Position numbers and translations under genes: made by a program. DNA of 64,000 nt from Rutstroemia sp. NJR-2017a BVV2 (Eukaryota; Ascomycota; Leotiomycetes; Helotiales; Rutstroemiaceae), in assembly GCA_002946415.1 (NCBI GenBank), contig NJPS01000077.1, forward strand, positions 124,001-188,000, given 5' to 3'. The notes under the pieces were generated by a model, which had not been told where the DNA came from, did no database searches, and was given only the letters and a program-made list of their open reading frames with translations. Positions 1-14,541 of this stretch are shown piece after piece. Each line of letters begins with the position of its first letter. Within the stretch, counting starts at the first letter, position 1.

Positions 1-1670
1 AGCGGTCGGTCGTGATGCTCAAGATGAGTCAGAATAGCAAATGAAAGTGTCTCATCATCAACTTCTTGTGGTGGTGCAGATGCTGCCTCTGGGCAGCTAG
101 AAAGCCATTTATCGACAGATGCCTTTGTCTTCCTTGACTGTTGGAGATAATGCTCCCGGAATTCATCCGCTACATCCGGGTCAATCTTGACAGGAGATCC
201 TGGTCGATGATGACCCGAAATACCCAAGCCAGCTAAGTCATCAACTGTTTTCATGCCAAGTGACGCAAAATCAAAAGCGGGCCAGACAGGGAGTTCACGT
301 CGACCACTAACCCACTCCAAGACTTCACCCCACCCGAGACCTCTGCTTCCCTCGTGGGTTTCAAGATCCAGGTTCTGGCACATGACACAAAAGCAGCCAT
401 CTGGTGATAATTCTCGGGCGAAAACATTCTCCAGCCGATCAAGCAGTCTCCTAGCAACGGAACGATATCCTGTAGCAACTGCAATAGACCCATTCTTGTT
501 GATAACAGTTTCATATTGCTCCAACACATTGAAATATGGTCCAAAGATTTTCTGTATTTCCGCCGGCGTTGGTGGGGAGGTCCTCGCTGAATTTGGAGAC
601 GAGGAATAGGTGGGGGTAGCCGCAATTAGGGTTTTGGGAGCGGGACGGACCAGTCCACCGTTTTGTAGGAGGTAATCAACTCTAGGGACATTTAACGGCA
701 CATTCGGGGGAGGGGGTGGTGGAGGAGGGCGTGGAGAGCCATACACACTAGACTTAACAGAAGATGCATCCAAGTGCAAGTAAGGAGAAGGGGTAGGTTT
801 GATATCCGGAGGGAACTGTGGAGTCTGAGTTGGTGTTTTCGGCGAGGAGTCCTGGGCAGAGTCTGGAGAGTCGGTATCAATTTCCGTCGGTCTATGTCGA
901 GGTGCTGATCCAGTCCTCTTCGGTGCCACAGATGTAACGTTCGAGTCAATCTCTGATTCACGATGTCTACCTTGATAAGGATCCGGTTTACTGCTCTTGG
1001 AAGACCTCGAACTGGATTTCCGTGGAGGGGTGCTTGTCTTGGATCTAGACTTGGATGATATTATAGAAGGATCTTCCTTTGTCGATCTGCGGTAATCCGA
1101 ACTTCGTGAATCAGGTCTCGATAACTCAGAGTCTTCCCTCAGTTTCGTTGTCTTTGGCTTTCGTGACGATGAGGATTTTCGCTTTTCCGAATACTCGGTA
1201 TCTGGTGGGCTCGGAGGTCTGCGATCCTTGGTAGAACTATGTCGACTTAAGTTCTCGGCAGATTTTCTATGCTTCTCAGAGTCAACATCGGTAGATTCTG
1301 GTGTGTAAGGTCCTGTCTTTGTTCTTGAGGGTAATCGTACATCCTCTCCGTCTCGTTTCGAGATCCTGCTACTCGTAACCCTGCTATTGACTGCACTGCC
1401 TAATACATCCTCCCTGCTGTAATCTTTGTTGAGGCCTGGATAAGATGATGTACCTGTTGTAGACGCTTTTCGTGAAAGTTCGGGGACAACATCAGCCATG
1501 GTGCTAGTGGTCACTTCAGATTGATCGTCTTTTGTCTTTTTCCTGCGTCCTTTGACAGGTTTGCCAGTCTCAGGATCGACAACGATAGGTCTCGATTTGT
1601 GTTTTCGACGCTTCTCGTTCTTTGCGACAGCGTTGTCGTTGTCGTGGTCTTGATCTGGTATTTCAGGCAT
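1..1670 (-). CDS. Conserved-looking hypothetical protein, C-terminus cut by window edge
   Basis: Uninterrupted minus-strand frame from an ATG at 1668-1670 (MPEIPDQDHDNDN) to the left edge with no stop, at least 556 codons; the end of the protein lies outside the window. I do not recognise a family. The first ~350 residues look disordered: rich in Ser, Lys, Arg and Asp, with basic patches (KGRRKK, SSSRSSKSSK) and a run of eight prolines (about 712-735). After that comes a more ordered stretch, about residues 370-460, with IFGPYFNVLEQYETVI, VARRLLDRLENVF and a Cys-rich CFCVMC motif near 381-398, then GWGEVLEWVSGRRELP. The basic Ser-rich N-terminus would suit a nuclear protein, but that is inference. 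The coding frame is clear; the function is unknown. Confidence 0.8.
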   Translation of the reverse strand, partial: MPEIPDQDHDNDNAVAKNEKRRKHKSRPIVVDPETGKPVKGRRKKTKDDQSEVTTSTMADVVPELSRKASTTGTSSYPGLNKDYSREDVLGSAVNSRVTSSRISKRDGEDVRLPSRTKTGPYTPESTDVDSEKHRKSAENLSRHSSTKDRRPPSPPDTEYSEKRKSSSSRKPKTTKLREDSELSRPDSRSSDYRRSTKEDPSIISSKSRSKTSTPPRKSSSRSSKSSKPDPYQGRHRESEIDSNVTSVAPKRTGSAPRHRPTEIDTDSPDSAQDSSPKTPTQTPQFPPDIKPTPSPYLHLDASSVKSSVYGSPRPPPPPPPPNVPLNVPRVDYLLQNGGLVRPAPKTLIAATPTYSSSPNSARTSPPTPAEIQKIFGPYFNVLEQYETVINKNGSIAVATGYRSVARRLLDRLENVFARELSPDGCFCVMCQNLDLETHEGSRGLGWGEVLEWVSGRRELPVWPAFDFASLGMKTVDDLAGLGISGHHRPGSPVKIDPDVADEFREHYLQQSRKTKASVDKWLSSCPEAASAPPQEVDDETLSFAILTHLEHHDRP

Positions 1671-4600
1671 GGCTAGTGGAATACCTCATGCGAGGTTGGT
1701 TCTAGTTGGCGCTTAAAAACTTGGTTTGCTGGCGGCGCATGTGGAGCAACTTTTGCAGCTATCAGCGGTGAGTTCTAAGGCCGCAATCGAGGGTTGGGTT
1801 TATTAGAACGAATGATTTGATGAATAATGAACGAATGTATCGTGTGCTCCGTACTGTAGTTCCGGGTCGCTATGACATCAAAAATGCAAGAGAGAGTAAG
1901 GGTCAAGCAAGCAACAACTTAGAAGCAATTTAGAAGCAGAAGAAAAGTTGCAAAAAGTCGAAAAGCAAGCAAGTCACCCCCTTTGGAGACCTCAGCGGGA
2001 AAAAGGGAGCGTGATTCTCCTAATTCTCTGGGGGAGGAAGAGAAGGTTGTCTGAATGGCCAAATCAGAATGGAGTTGGAGGAGAGGAGAAAGAGTTTGTG
2101 GATCGCAATCGAGGATTCTCATACGTTGGCTGAATAGTTTTACGACGTTTGATAGGTGCTCAGCGGAAGTTGAGGTATTGAAATTTTGCCGATACAGTCG
2201 AAAGAGATCGCTTTTGGGTTTTGGGGTTACTTCGCGCGCTGTGGGCGTCTGAGGATATTAGGGAGGAGTCTTTAGAACGAATTTCACGTTGGATAAGGTT
2301 GAGATATCGTGAAAGTCGCAAGTATTAATTCATATTCTGCCAGCCGGGAATCGAAGCCCAGGGAAGAGGGAAGAAGAAAGAGATGGACTTGTACTTCGTA
2401 TTTGCGAGCAAATAGCAAATCCTGATGCAATTCCCATAGAGATGGCTGCGGGTTGGGCTTTGGGCATCGTTCAGGTAGGCCTTTTTCATATGATTCATTC
2501 TCGTCTCACGGGACAACTCCTTGGGGCCAATCTGTGCGTGACCTTGTAGATGAGCCTGTTAATGGCTGCACTGGGATCGCGGAGAAAGCTAAGGTTATTG
2601 GATGCCCAAGATCAAGCAAGTTACATCGGAGACGCAAGAGACGCAAGAGAGGGAGGACAGAGCCATAGTCGGTGGCATTCAGTCTCTGTGAGCAGTGTGA
2701 GGCTGCTTATTCTGTACCATGATGAGGCACGTCGCATAGTGTGAGTGAGTACGAAAGTAGACTTACTGCACGGTTACCCTTCTAAAGAACAGCCCACGAA
2801 GGCAATACTGCACTCGCCTCCCCTCGCCTCCCCGCCCGGTACTCACTCTCTCCGGGTCAGAAATAACAGGCCGACAATATTACCCAAAAGACATTTGGAT
2901 AATGAAAACATTATAATATCTTAGAGTATTTAGAAGGTTTATCGATAATAACAACCAGCTCCAATATATTGTCCTAAATCGGCCTGTTTTTTCTATGCCG
3001 AAGAGTCACTCACATGGCTTCACCAAATGGAAGTCAGGTTACCGTCTTCGCGCTGCAATGTGCCGTCCTTGTGCCTCGGGATGATTCAGAACCGGCTAGA
3101 AGAAGCGAGACCTTGCACACGGAAGTGGAAGGGGACCGCCGACCGGTACTCGTCTCATGCTCGTCTCCTGAAGATTGCCCTTGCAGACTCGACTCGTCGA
3201 GGAAAAGGAAAGAAAGTGGCTGGGGCATCGAGGGATCTCCAAGCCTCCAAGGTACGGTACGGATACCAGAGGTTAGGGTCCCGTAATGAATGAATAATTT
3301 CCGAACGAACGAAGGTACGAACGAACTTCTTTGCTTTTTCCATTTTCTGCTCTGGCTGGCCTGTCTCGCCTGCTTCGTCTACTAAGCAAAAGCATGCATG
3401 TCATGTCTTGTCCTTGCCCCAAGCACTCTATTTTATATTGCCAGAATGGATGCGCCGTGCTTCGTACAGAAGAAGTATGGAGTTTGGAGATGGATATGGA
3501 GACAATGCACAACATTTCTTGCTTTGACAGAACCTACATACATCCGGCGCATCGCAGTGCACAATACGGATCCCACATGTACGTTTTATAAGATCTTCAC
3601 ATATGGCGGGCGTGGCGGGAGTGGCGGGAGGAGCTCTGGGTCTGGTTCTGGGTCTGCTTCTGGTTCTGCTTCCTCTGAGCAAGTGATTACTTCGTACGGT
3701 ACAGTAACGGCGGGAAGTTTATTTTTATGGATCCGTGTGTCTTTGTAGCTGCAGTTGAGAGACAGACCCTTTGCTACATAGATGAGGGAGAAGAGTCTCG
3801 TCGATCTGCCTGACGGTCGCGCGACAGACCTCACCTGATACTTTACACTGAGAATACCTTCGTATCTTCCCTCTCGCCATCCTATCCGACCGTAGCTTTC
3901 CGTACCATACTTTCTCTCCATCTTTTATCTATATTTAAGATTATTATTGGATCGTCGACAAACGGTGAGGAACTTTTTCCGCTTCACACATGATCCAGGA
4001 TTATCAGTCTATCTCAGCCCAAGGGCCGCTTTCTGGCCCCTCCTCACCCCTCTCATTCTCCTCCTAGTCATGACCACCACCGCCGCACTCTGCTATCCGC
4101 CAGTCCCTCTGCGGTCTTTCGCAAACTTACAAACGCATACCCACTTATGACCAGATGGTTCCTCTGCCACCTCGTCCCCTTCTTCTTCTCATCTGGTAGG
4201 GAAATGTGCAAGAGGAAGAGGAAGGGTATCGTATCTTCTCGTATCGTACCGCATCGTATCGCATTGCAGCGCATCGCATTCATAACTTCGTCCGCTTGTG
4301 AAGCACTTTTCCCCATCTATCTCGTTTTCCACTTTCGGTATAACGTTTTCTGCTTCGTTGGTTTGCTTAATTTAAACCCTGCTCGTTTGAGGCCTTGACA
4401 GGTCAACATCGTGCAAGGGTTTTCTCTTTTCTCTGCATGCGTTGGATGCCATCTTCACCACTCACTAACCACACTTTCCCTTCAGCTCACACTTCCAACC
4501 TATCATTCTCGTCCTACGCAGCCCACAGTCTACGCTCCCGATTCATGATGGAGACTTACGTGTAACTAATGATGCAGATGTACATGCAACTTTAACTTGT

Positions 4601-4761
4601 GAGAAGTGCAAACTGCGAAAAAACTCATTCATTCATTCCAAAGTGTCACTCAAAATATCGCTCTTTTCTGGGTCCTTCACATCGTAGAACAGTGAGAATT
4701 ATATCTTCCACAGGGGTGCTTGACGCACCTCGACCGGACGCGTCGACTCCAGACAGACATC
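1671..4761. other. Intergenic region, no supported gene
   Basis: About 3.1 kb lying between the divergent starts of the truncated minus-strand gene and the caspase-like gene, so it must hold both promoters. The only frames are short (under about 120 codons), overlap each other on both strands, and show no domain, splice continuity or composition typical of genes here. It contains low-complexity stretches (3606-3672 and about 4229-4280) and a T-arm-like scrap near 2333-2360 that does not fold into a tRNA. Confidence 0.6.
3606..3672. repeat. Two adjacent short imperfect tandem repeats
   Basis: 3606-3631 repeats a GGCGGGAGT-like unit about three times. 3635-3672 repeats a six-base TCTGGT/TCTGGG/TCTGCT unit about six times. 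Both lie in the promoter region of the caspase-like gene. Confidence 0.6.
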
Positions 4762-7700
4762 ATGGACCAAGTGTCAGAGTCGTCAGCCAAGGATACACAT
4801 ACGCCGAACACTCCAGAATTATTGAGTGACGAGGTAAGGCTCTCCATGTGTTTGTCCTACCAAATTCCTTCACATCTACATATACATATCTACAGAAGCA
4901 TCCTGACTGACATGATGAATAGCAAAGTAAATATAACAACAGCATCAGCACACCGCCCTCATCCATTTCCACCACTCATGATATCAGTCGAGCGAAATAT
5001 CACATGAAAGAGCTCGAAACCTTTGCAGTGAGAGTCGAAGAGGTAGGTAAATCAAACCACTATTGCATTTAATGCAGCTTTTATTATGGGCCCCATCCTG
5101 TTTTCTTCTGTTCCGTCCGCATTCTTCTTTGCTTACGTCGAGGTTGCTCATCGCCCTCTACACTGCCTCACACTAGCCTTTCTTATATGTCATCTCCCTC
5201 TTCAGAGCAAAATGCTAAGATACAATGGAGGCTGCTGCGAGGGCTTTTCCCAATCGTGGCCGGTCACGTTATGCCGAAGTTTTAGTTGTCTTAATACAAT
5301 GGGAAGAGAGTGAGGTCGATGCTCAATTTGAGGTCAACGCTCTGCGGTCCATGTTCGAAATATGCTACGGCTTTACCACCGATATTTGGTCGATACCAAC
5401 GGCGAATGCACACAACAAACTTATGCTGAAGGTAAGTTGTTTGCCGTCTACTATGGCCTACCCCACCTTAACCTGTGATAGGCTGTCAACTTCATTGAGC
5501 AATATGGCACTGATGACAACCTAATCATCATCTACTATGGTGGTCATGCAATAATCAACAACTCCCGACAGACCACATGGTCATGTAGACAGGATATTTC
5601 GTATGCGTCAGTACGTTGGTCTGCAATCCAGAGCGTTTTCGAAGAGTCAAAGTCAGATGTCCTTTTCCTTCTAGATTGTTGTTCTACTCCTAGTGCCGCG
5701 CCGTCTGGCTGTCCCAGTGTCATCGAAACGATTGCTGCTAGCGGGTCGAAGATCTGGACACCGGGTCCAAACCGTTATTCTTTCACGAACGCCTTGCTTC
5801 ATGTCTTGGATGAGTGGGTGAACCGACCGTCATTTTCTGTCGCTATGCTCCACAGCGAGGTCCTGTCCGTGCTCAAGCATGAGAAATCCGAAAAAATTCA
5901 CTGGGATGAACAACAGAAGACAGAGTCCAAGAGAATGCCGATTTACAGCCTGACGTCTGAGGATCCTAAATCATTAAGTATCGAGATATGTCGCCGCACC
6001 CCACCAGGCAATAGTTGGGCAGGCACTTTGTCATCAGGAATGCCCGATACTATAGACAGCTACTCTCCCGAGAACCTCCATGAGCTTACTGCAGATGGAA
6101 AGCTGATTGTTCCTCACGTACTAATATCCATAGCTCTCGAGGAAAACCAGGTGATGGATGTGGAAGCATGGCACAGGTGGATTCGACAATTCCCGGCGTT
6201 GGCGCAGTTTGCCCTCGTGGAAGGAGTGTTTGCAAGTCATGCTACCATTATTCTCCTATCCCTGCCAGTATTGATCTGGGACATGCTGCCGGAAAACCTG
6301 GCGGTATCTTTTGTTGCTTTTGTTGAGTCAAGAAATCTTCTCTCAGAGATTCCTCCGAAAGTTTACCCAGATACCCCGAAGCAGAAGGCTAAAAACCCCA
6401 GAGGTCGACCAGATTCAGATACTCTCCAAATTCCTCCACCCTTACCCTTAATCCAGCAAATCGAGCAAGCTCTCCAAAAGCACAAACAACAATCTCTGAA
6501 AGAGTGGGAGGCCCATTTCAAAACAGAGAAGTTGCGCCTCGACACCATTGTTCAACAAGTTCGCGATGAAGCTCAGAAGAAAGAACTCGAGTTCCTGCAG
6601 GAACGAAGTGCGTATAGGGAGGCTATGGAGAGGGACATGAAGGAGCTAAAGAAAGAGAGTCAAGTCATCAAGGAAGAATCAAAAAGGGCATGGGAGCAGC
6701 TCGGACGATATGAAGATGAAGAGAGAGACAGGACAAGAATGCTTCGGGACGGTCTGCCAATCACCATTGGTGGAATTCAGGTCATTCCAATGGGCGAGAC
6801 GGACGACTCAATCTTGAAGGAGGACAGAGGTCGGGGTCAGGATGTAATGGCGTGGGTTGGGAGTGTCAAGGCTGGTATGCAGGAAACGCCGAAAGCAGGA
6901 GAGCCACGAGATGGTTCAAGAGCGCCTATTCCTCCGGAAATAATGCCGCAAAGACAACAGTCCGAAAGCGCACCCATCACCCTCCCGCAACACCCAATGA
7001 AGCCTGCGGATATGCATCCTTCCGCACATCACGTCGAGCATCAATCTCCTTCCCAGCAGTCGGGCAAAATTGCATTCGATACGCCTCATAATGTACCTGG
7101 ATTCACCAAGCGTAAGTCTAATGCGTCGCATCAGCGATTTAGGGACGAAAAGAGTATTGCATCTTTCAAGTCGATGGGTAGCGCTGGACCCTCTCCCCCA
7201 CAAAGTGTTGCAAGCGAAGAAAGGGAAGACTCTGACCAAGAAGAAGAGTATGCGACTGGCATAGAGGATACAGCGAGTACCACAAGATTTGGCCCAGGCG
7301 ACCGCAGTGAAGTGGACTATGTACAAGAATTCTTACTTGCAGGTGACGACGAACCTTGGGATCTTCCACGTCAAACTCCTGTGCCAAGAGAAATTGGGCC
7401 GCTGGAAAGATCCAAATCCGACGGAGACAAGCCCACGACCGGAAAGATAGAAGCTCTCGATCCGGATCAAATTACTCTCGAGCCTAAACGATACAAGTCG
7501 GAGAGCAAGCCTGAACCTACGAAAATGAAGGGACAAGGACATGACTCTTTATTAGATTGGGAGAAGCGCGGAATGCAACAGAAGCTGGGTGAGCACGTTT
7601 TACCACGACCAGCTCTCGAACGCGCCCTTGAACCTACGAGCACCGAGTCGACCAAAGTGAAAGACGTAGATCCAGTTACTCTCCAGGCGCTTGAGAACGG

Positions 7701-10011
7701 ACACTCGCATCCCGAACCGAAAGATCGTACCACGTCTGGTCAGGTCACTCCTCCACCACGTAAAAGCTCCGAGCTTGCTTCAAGGACCGAAATTGGACCC
7801 TTGACTTTACAGGCTCTGCAGACCTACGAAAAGTTGCAAGAAGAATTAGAAACTCATCAAGCGACAAGACGACCAGAACGACCAGCAGAACACATCCCAA
7901 ACCGACTGTCTCATATCACTGAAAGGGAAGGTGACTGGGAACCTAGGACGCCAGGCAAAGCGAGTGTTGGTGGAAGTCCATTTCAGAAACGTGGCGAAGA
8001 GAAGGTTAGGGACAAGAAAGCACTTGCTGCGGTTGAAGATGCCATCAAGAAGCTCATTATTCCTGAGATGGAAGAGTTAAAGAAAGAGAGCACTCATCCG
8101 AGAAAGAACTCTGATGGTTCTACGGTGAAAGTGCCTTGGGATAGTGACGAAAAGAGCATTAAAAGCGGAAAGAGTGTTGTTACCAGAAGCGACTCGATCA
8201 AACATGGCAAAGTGAAGAGTAGCACCAAGAAAGCATTCGAAGCGGTGGAGGATGCTATCAAGAAGGAAGCCGAGGCTTTGAAACGGAAAGAGGAAGAAGA
8301 GGAGGAGATGGAGGCATTGAGAAAATTGAGGAAAGAAAAGAAAGATAGGAAACGCAAGGATGAAGACAAGGATAAAGACAAGGACAGGGGGAAGCGAGAG
8401 AGTGATGAGAAAGACACTGCTAAATCTGCGGAAACCGCAAGATCTCCGCCTGTTTCTAACGACTCGGAGGGCAAATCATCGACTCCGAAGGAAACAGTAG
8501 CTGAGGGGAAAGAAGTAGTTAGCGAGAAAGCCCTCGCCGCAGTGGATGATACGATCAAGAAACTAGTAAGACCTGAAATAGAGGCCCTAAAGCGATCGGA
8601 TTCGGTGAAGAGGGACAAAGGGGACAAACAGAAAGTGAGCAGAGCCGCAAGTCAACAATCTATTTCGAAACGTGATGATTCTTCGGCATCGGAAAAGCCG
8701 GAGAGGAATCATCAAGCACCAGAAGCGGTTCAAAAACGCGCCCAGTCTCCAGCTAAATCTTTGAGGGAAAAGCCGCAAAAGGAGGTCGCTACTGAATCCG
8801 AGAAAGAGCCGAATCCAGTGTCTCCTCTTTCGAAGCAAAAGAGCGAAAGAGGTTTGTGGTGGATGGAAAGGAAAACACCGACTCAGTCGCGTGAGAGTAC
8901 ATCTCGTCTTCCATCAACCTCATTCATACGCCAAGAAAGAGGCAAAGTACAACGAACAGCCTCCAATCCACCGCCCGGAGCACAAGTCGCACGGCAAAGA
9001 TTTGACCCAGACCTTCTACCGCCAACCGACCCACACCACTGGGACGAGCTTGGCTTCAGAGGTCGAGATGTTACACCATCAATGTCTTCCATCCCAACCG
9101 CCATCCCCAGATCCAGCATCAACACTAGCACACTCGAATCCAACTTTTCCAACCCCTGGTTCTCCCGCAATGAAGATTGCTACAGTCCTCCCATTGAACC
9201 CTTCTCCGACCGAAACACGGACTCCCAATCCCGACCACAAAGCCTTGACTTCCCGTCTACTCCGAACCCTTACTCTCAATTTGCGCAATCTGAAAGCACC
9301 GTCCGCGAACGCGAGCGTCCCCTCTCCACCCCGACTATTCCTTTAAGTATCGATCATAGTCCCCGTCCTCGCATCGCCCACGCCCATACTACTAATCCAA
9401 ATAACCCGTACTCGCACTTCGCTCAATTCGAACAATCGTACAGCACTCCTGCCCTCCAACGTGTCGACACCGGATCCTCATCCCACTCCGCAGCCCAATC
9501 CATGCACACAACCCACACCACTCAACCGCCACCTCCACCGCAACACCAGCAACTGCAACCGATCCACCCTACCCCCCACCTCGGCTTCCCCCGCCACCAA
9601 CACGCGCCCCTTTCCGCCGTCGACCAAAACCCCAAACACTCATTCACCTTCACTAGCCCTCACATCGCCGCCTCCGCCTCCCTCAGCCGCTCCAACTCGC
9701 ACTCCCGCCGCGCCAACTCCTCGTCGCCTCCCCCACCCTACGCACACCTGCACAATCCCCATCGCCACACTGAATCCAACCTGCAATACGAACACCAGTA
9801 CCAGGACTCAGACTCGGGATACGAATACGAGCAGCAGAATCAACAGTATCTGCGGCAGCCGCTGCCGAGCCCGAGTCCCAGTGAGACGGAGGATCTGCTG
9901 AAGAATCTTATATTGCCGGAGTTGGAGACGTTGAGGAAGGGGGAGGAGGAGAGGAGGGCGGAGGAAGAGAGGAGTAGGAGGGAGTGGGAGAGGGAGTTTG
10001 GGATTTTGTAG
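4762..10011 (+). CDS. Caspase-like (clan CD peptidase fold) protein with coiled coil and very long disordered tail
   Basis: Four exons by splice and frame continuity: 4762-4833, 4923-5042, about 5231-5431 and 5482-10011, giving ~1640 residues. The exon 3 acceptor is uncertain: AG at 5230 keeps frame after the donor at 5043, while AG at 5219 would need the donor at 5047. Residues ~65-250 look like a caspase/peptidase C14 domain: AARAFPNRGRSRYAEVLV, a strand ending in IIIYYGGHA with the putative catalytic His ~153, then WSAIQSVFEES and VLFLLDCCS with the putative nucleophile Cys ~197/198. The usual Gly after the His is Ala here. A charged coiled coil follows at ~460-545. The rest is hydrophilic and low complexity, with four copies of a helical motif (IKKLxxPExExLK) and a Ser/Pro/His/Gln-rich segment. 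It is not a canonical metacaspase, which would have an HSGHG/DxCHSG pattern. Proteolytic activity is inferred; a scaffold or pseudo-protease is possible. Confidence 0.75.
8011..8595 (+). repeat. Repeated helical protein motif in the caspase-like protein (three copies; a fourth at 9880-9945)
   Basis: Copies begin KALAAVEDAIKKLIIPEMEE (8011-8090), KAFEAVEDAIKKEAEALKR (8227-8289) and KALAAVDDTIKKLVRPEIEA (8524-8595). A diverged fourth, TEDLLKNLILPELETLRKG, lies 20 residues or so from the C-terminus (9880-9945). Each is a ~22-residue amphipathic segment with small residues, an IKK core and a PExExLK ending, separated by charged linkers. Confidence 0.75.
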
Positions 10012-10988
10012 GGTGGGGGTGGGAGGTTTGTGAGATGAAAGGAAGAAGGTAGATATGGGGAGGAGAGGAGAGGAGAAGTTAGATGAGGAGAAGGAAAGGA
10101 AAGAATGAACAGAGATGCAAGAGATGGTGCGGAGAGCAGAAGTAAGAGAGAGACTACAAACACCCAAGAAGCGAGAAGAAAGATATCCGATGTGGAGACA
10201 AGAGAAGGAGAAGGAAGAACCAGAACCGAGGAAGTAATCTGTTGTATATATTTGCGCCATAATACCTTTTTGATTTTTGATTTCATTTTGAACTATTGAA
10301 TTTTCCCAAGTTTCGAATAGCAGTGGTGTGGACCGGTGGTTAAATTGTTCAGAGTATCAGTATCGGTATTGTGTTTTTCGACTCGAGATTTCTCCGAGTA
10401 TTGGGTAATTTGCATGTATTGGCGGAAAGAATTTTTTGGGAGGGGGGATGTCGGTTTTGGGTTTGTGTTTGTGTTTGTGTTGAAGATGTTAGGGAGAGGT
10501 TGTTTATGTTAGTTAGGATAGGATATACTTTATATTAAATTATATTTATACTATATGATTACAGATTTATCTTGCGTTCACTTATGCACCGGATATAGGC
10601 AGCTAGCTAGGTTGGAGATGATAGGGAGAGTACGGTAGTCAAACAGAGTAGTAGTATAGACAGAGCGATAGCAACTAAATAACCAAGCTGGAAATTCTTC
10701 TGAATACCCTAAATCGTTCCCGTCCATTCTATCGAGTTATCTGCTGCAACATCCAAGTGCATGCATACATGAACCCTCGGTCCATACAGATCTCTCCAAA
10801 ACTTTTATCTATCTACATACATTCCATATTCCAATCCTAAGAAAAAAAAGAACGCCGCAAGTCTTCTCTGTAGTAGTAGTGTATTCCTTCCTGCACTCAT
10901 CGAGATTCTATCATCCATCTTCTCTTTCTTTCCTCCATCCATTTATTTCTTTATATCTAACCAATATCTATCCCTCTCGTAAAGCCAT
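10012..10988. other. Intergenic, convergent 3' ends
   Basis: Lies between the stop of the caspase-like gene (+) and the stop of the ATP sulfurylase gene (-). It should hold both 3' UTRs and terminators. Nothing else is seen beyond A/T-rich and purine-rich low-complexity sequence. Confidence 0.6.
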
Positions 10989-13060
<2,072 letters not shown>

Positions 13061-14541
13061 TTTGCAACTTGAGTATTAAAAGTCTTGAGGAATGGGAGTC
13101 GAAGGAAGGACAAGTAAAAAGTTTGGGGGATATGGAGAAAGGAAGATCTGGGGAAGTCGGGAAAGTCCTCTTTGGTATTTGGTACTGTGCAAGAAATGAG
13201 AAAGTAGGAGGAGAGTTTGAGCAGGTCAGAGAAAGAGAGGAAAGATATGGAGCAGAGCAGAGTAAGAGATTGATAAGCTTGTGGCTACTAAATTTTCGTC
13301 TTCTTGTCCATCCAAGAGAGGGCAGGCAACTGATTTTTAATATTTTTTCAATTTTTACTCTTAGTATCAACCTTTCTCCGGTATGTCTCATACAACCGTA
13401 ACCATACAAAAGTTGAATCGTCTCCATAGTCGAATTAAGAAGCCGGTTCGGGCCAAGCAGGGACTTAGAGTGGATGACGTGCTTGCACGCGCGTATCCTC
13501 ATTCAATCGACACGTAAGAATATCAATCCCGTTTGTATGGGAGAGGCGTGTCTGGGTGTGTGAGAATGAAAAGTGGAATGAAACTTATGAAAGGGATCTG
13601 AAAGGTATCTGCAAAGATGGAGAGTAAAGAATTTTACATGAACGGTAGGGCGACAAATTTAGCATCGCCGCCAAGTCCTATGTGAGAGAGCGTGACAACC
13701 TTTGGACCAGAGGTTTATCCGGAGAAACGAAAGGAACGAAAGATCCGGAGGTTGGAAGTTATGGAATTGTGAAATCGTGGATACGTTGATTAAGATGCCA
13801 AGCCTTTTCTATTAAAGCAAACGTTTGATCTTCGTACTCTTTCCGTTTATACATCTTCTCGGTTTCAGAACCCCTCTGTGTAATCTAAGTCAACTGCTCC
13901 TGTCTCTCCTTTCCACGCGTCGTTGTCTCCAGGAGGCTGTCGCTACCATCGAACCGCTTCTGAGGCTGGCTAGATCAGAGCCTCAGAGCTATCCTGTTGT
14001 TAGCAGATATCGCGGTGAAGCGGCTCCTGAGTCCTGACCAAGGTAGGCAGATGAGGCTGGCTCGCCGGTAGGGATATCTCATTTCGATGTTCGATGTTTC
14101 GTACTCTTGTGGATCTGCTCCATGGTTATGATTTGCAACTTTGGCTGTTGCTATTCTCGTAGGGAGGGGATTAAGGGACCGAAGCATTGAGCAATGGACG
14201 TGTAGCTACCTTCGTACACATACGGAGAGATGGTTATCTATCTTGTGTATGGCTTTGACATGCACATTGCCAGTAGTGCAACTATGAATACCCGTAAGAC
14301 GGGCAAATCAAGTCACTCAACTAGAAAATGTCGAGCGCGGAGAGACTTCCTTGTGCTTCACAAAATGCCGTGCTACATACTATAAGCATTCGTTATCTTA
14401 TCGCTATTTCCGATATTTCGGTCATCCGGCTTCGGTATATTCCGTCATCACTTACTCCGGAGGCGGAAGTCTAACAAATTTTTGGATGTGGATGTTGATT
14501 CAATCTTCCATTGAACAAGGCATTTCACACTACAAGACAAG
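13061..14541. other. Divergent promoter region, no supported gene
   Basis: About 1.5 kb between the starts of ATP sulfurylase (-) and Isd11 (+). Only short overlapping frames without recognisable content. Presumably holds the regulatory sites of both genes; I could not identify a clear sulfur-regulator site. Confidence 0.55.

Noticed and set aside
2333..2360. T-arm-like string on the minus strand (GGGCTTCGATTCCCGGC), possible tRNA
   Set aside because: The stem closes only with an eight-base loop, and no matching acceptor stem, D-arm or anticodon arm is found upstream on that strand.
8094..8627. 177-codon Ser/Leu/Phe-rich minus-strand frame
   Set aside because: Antisense shadow of the Lys/Glu-rich coding region of the caspase-like gene.
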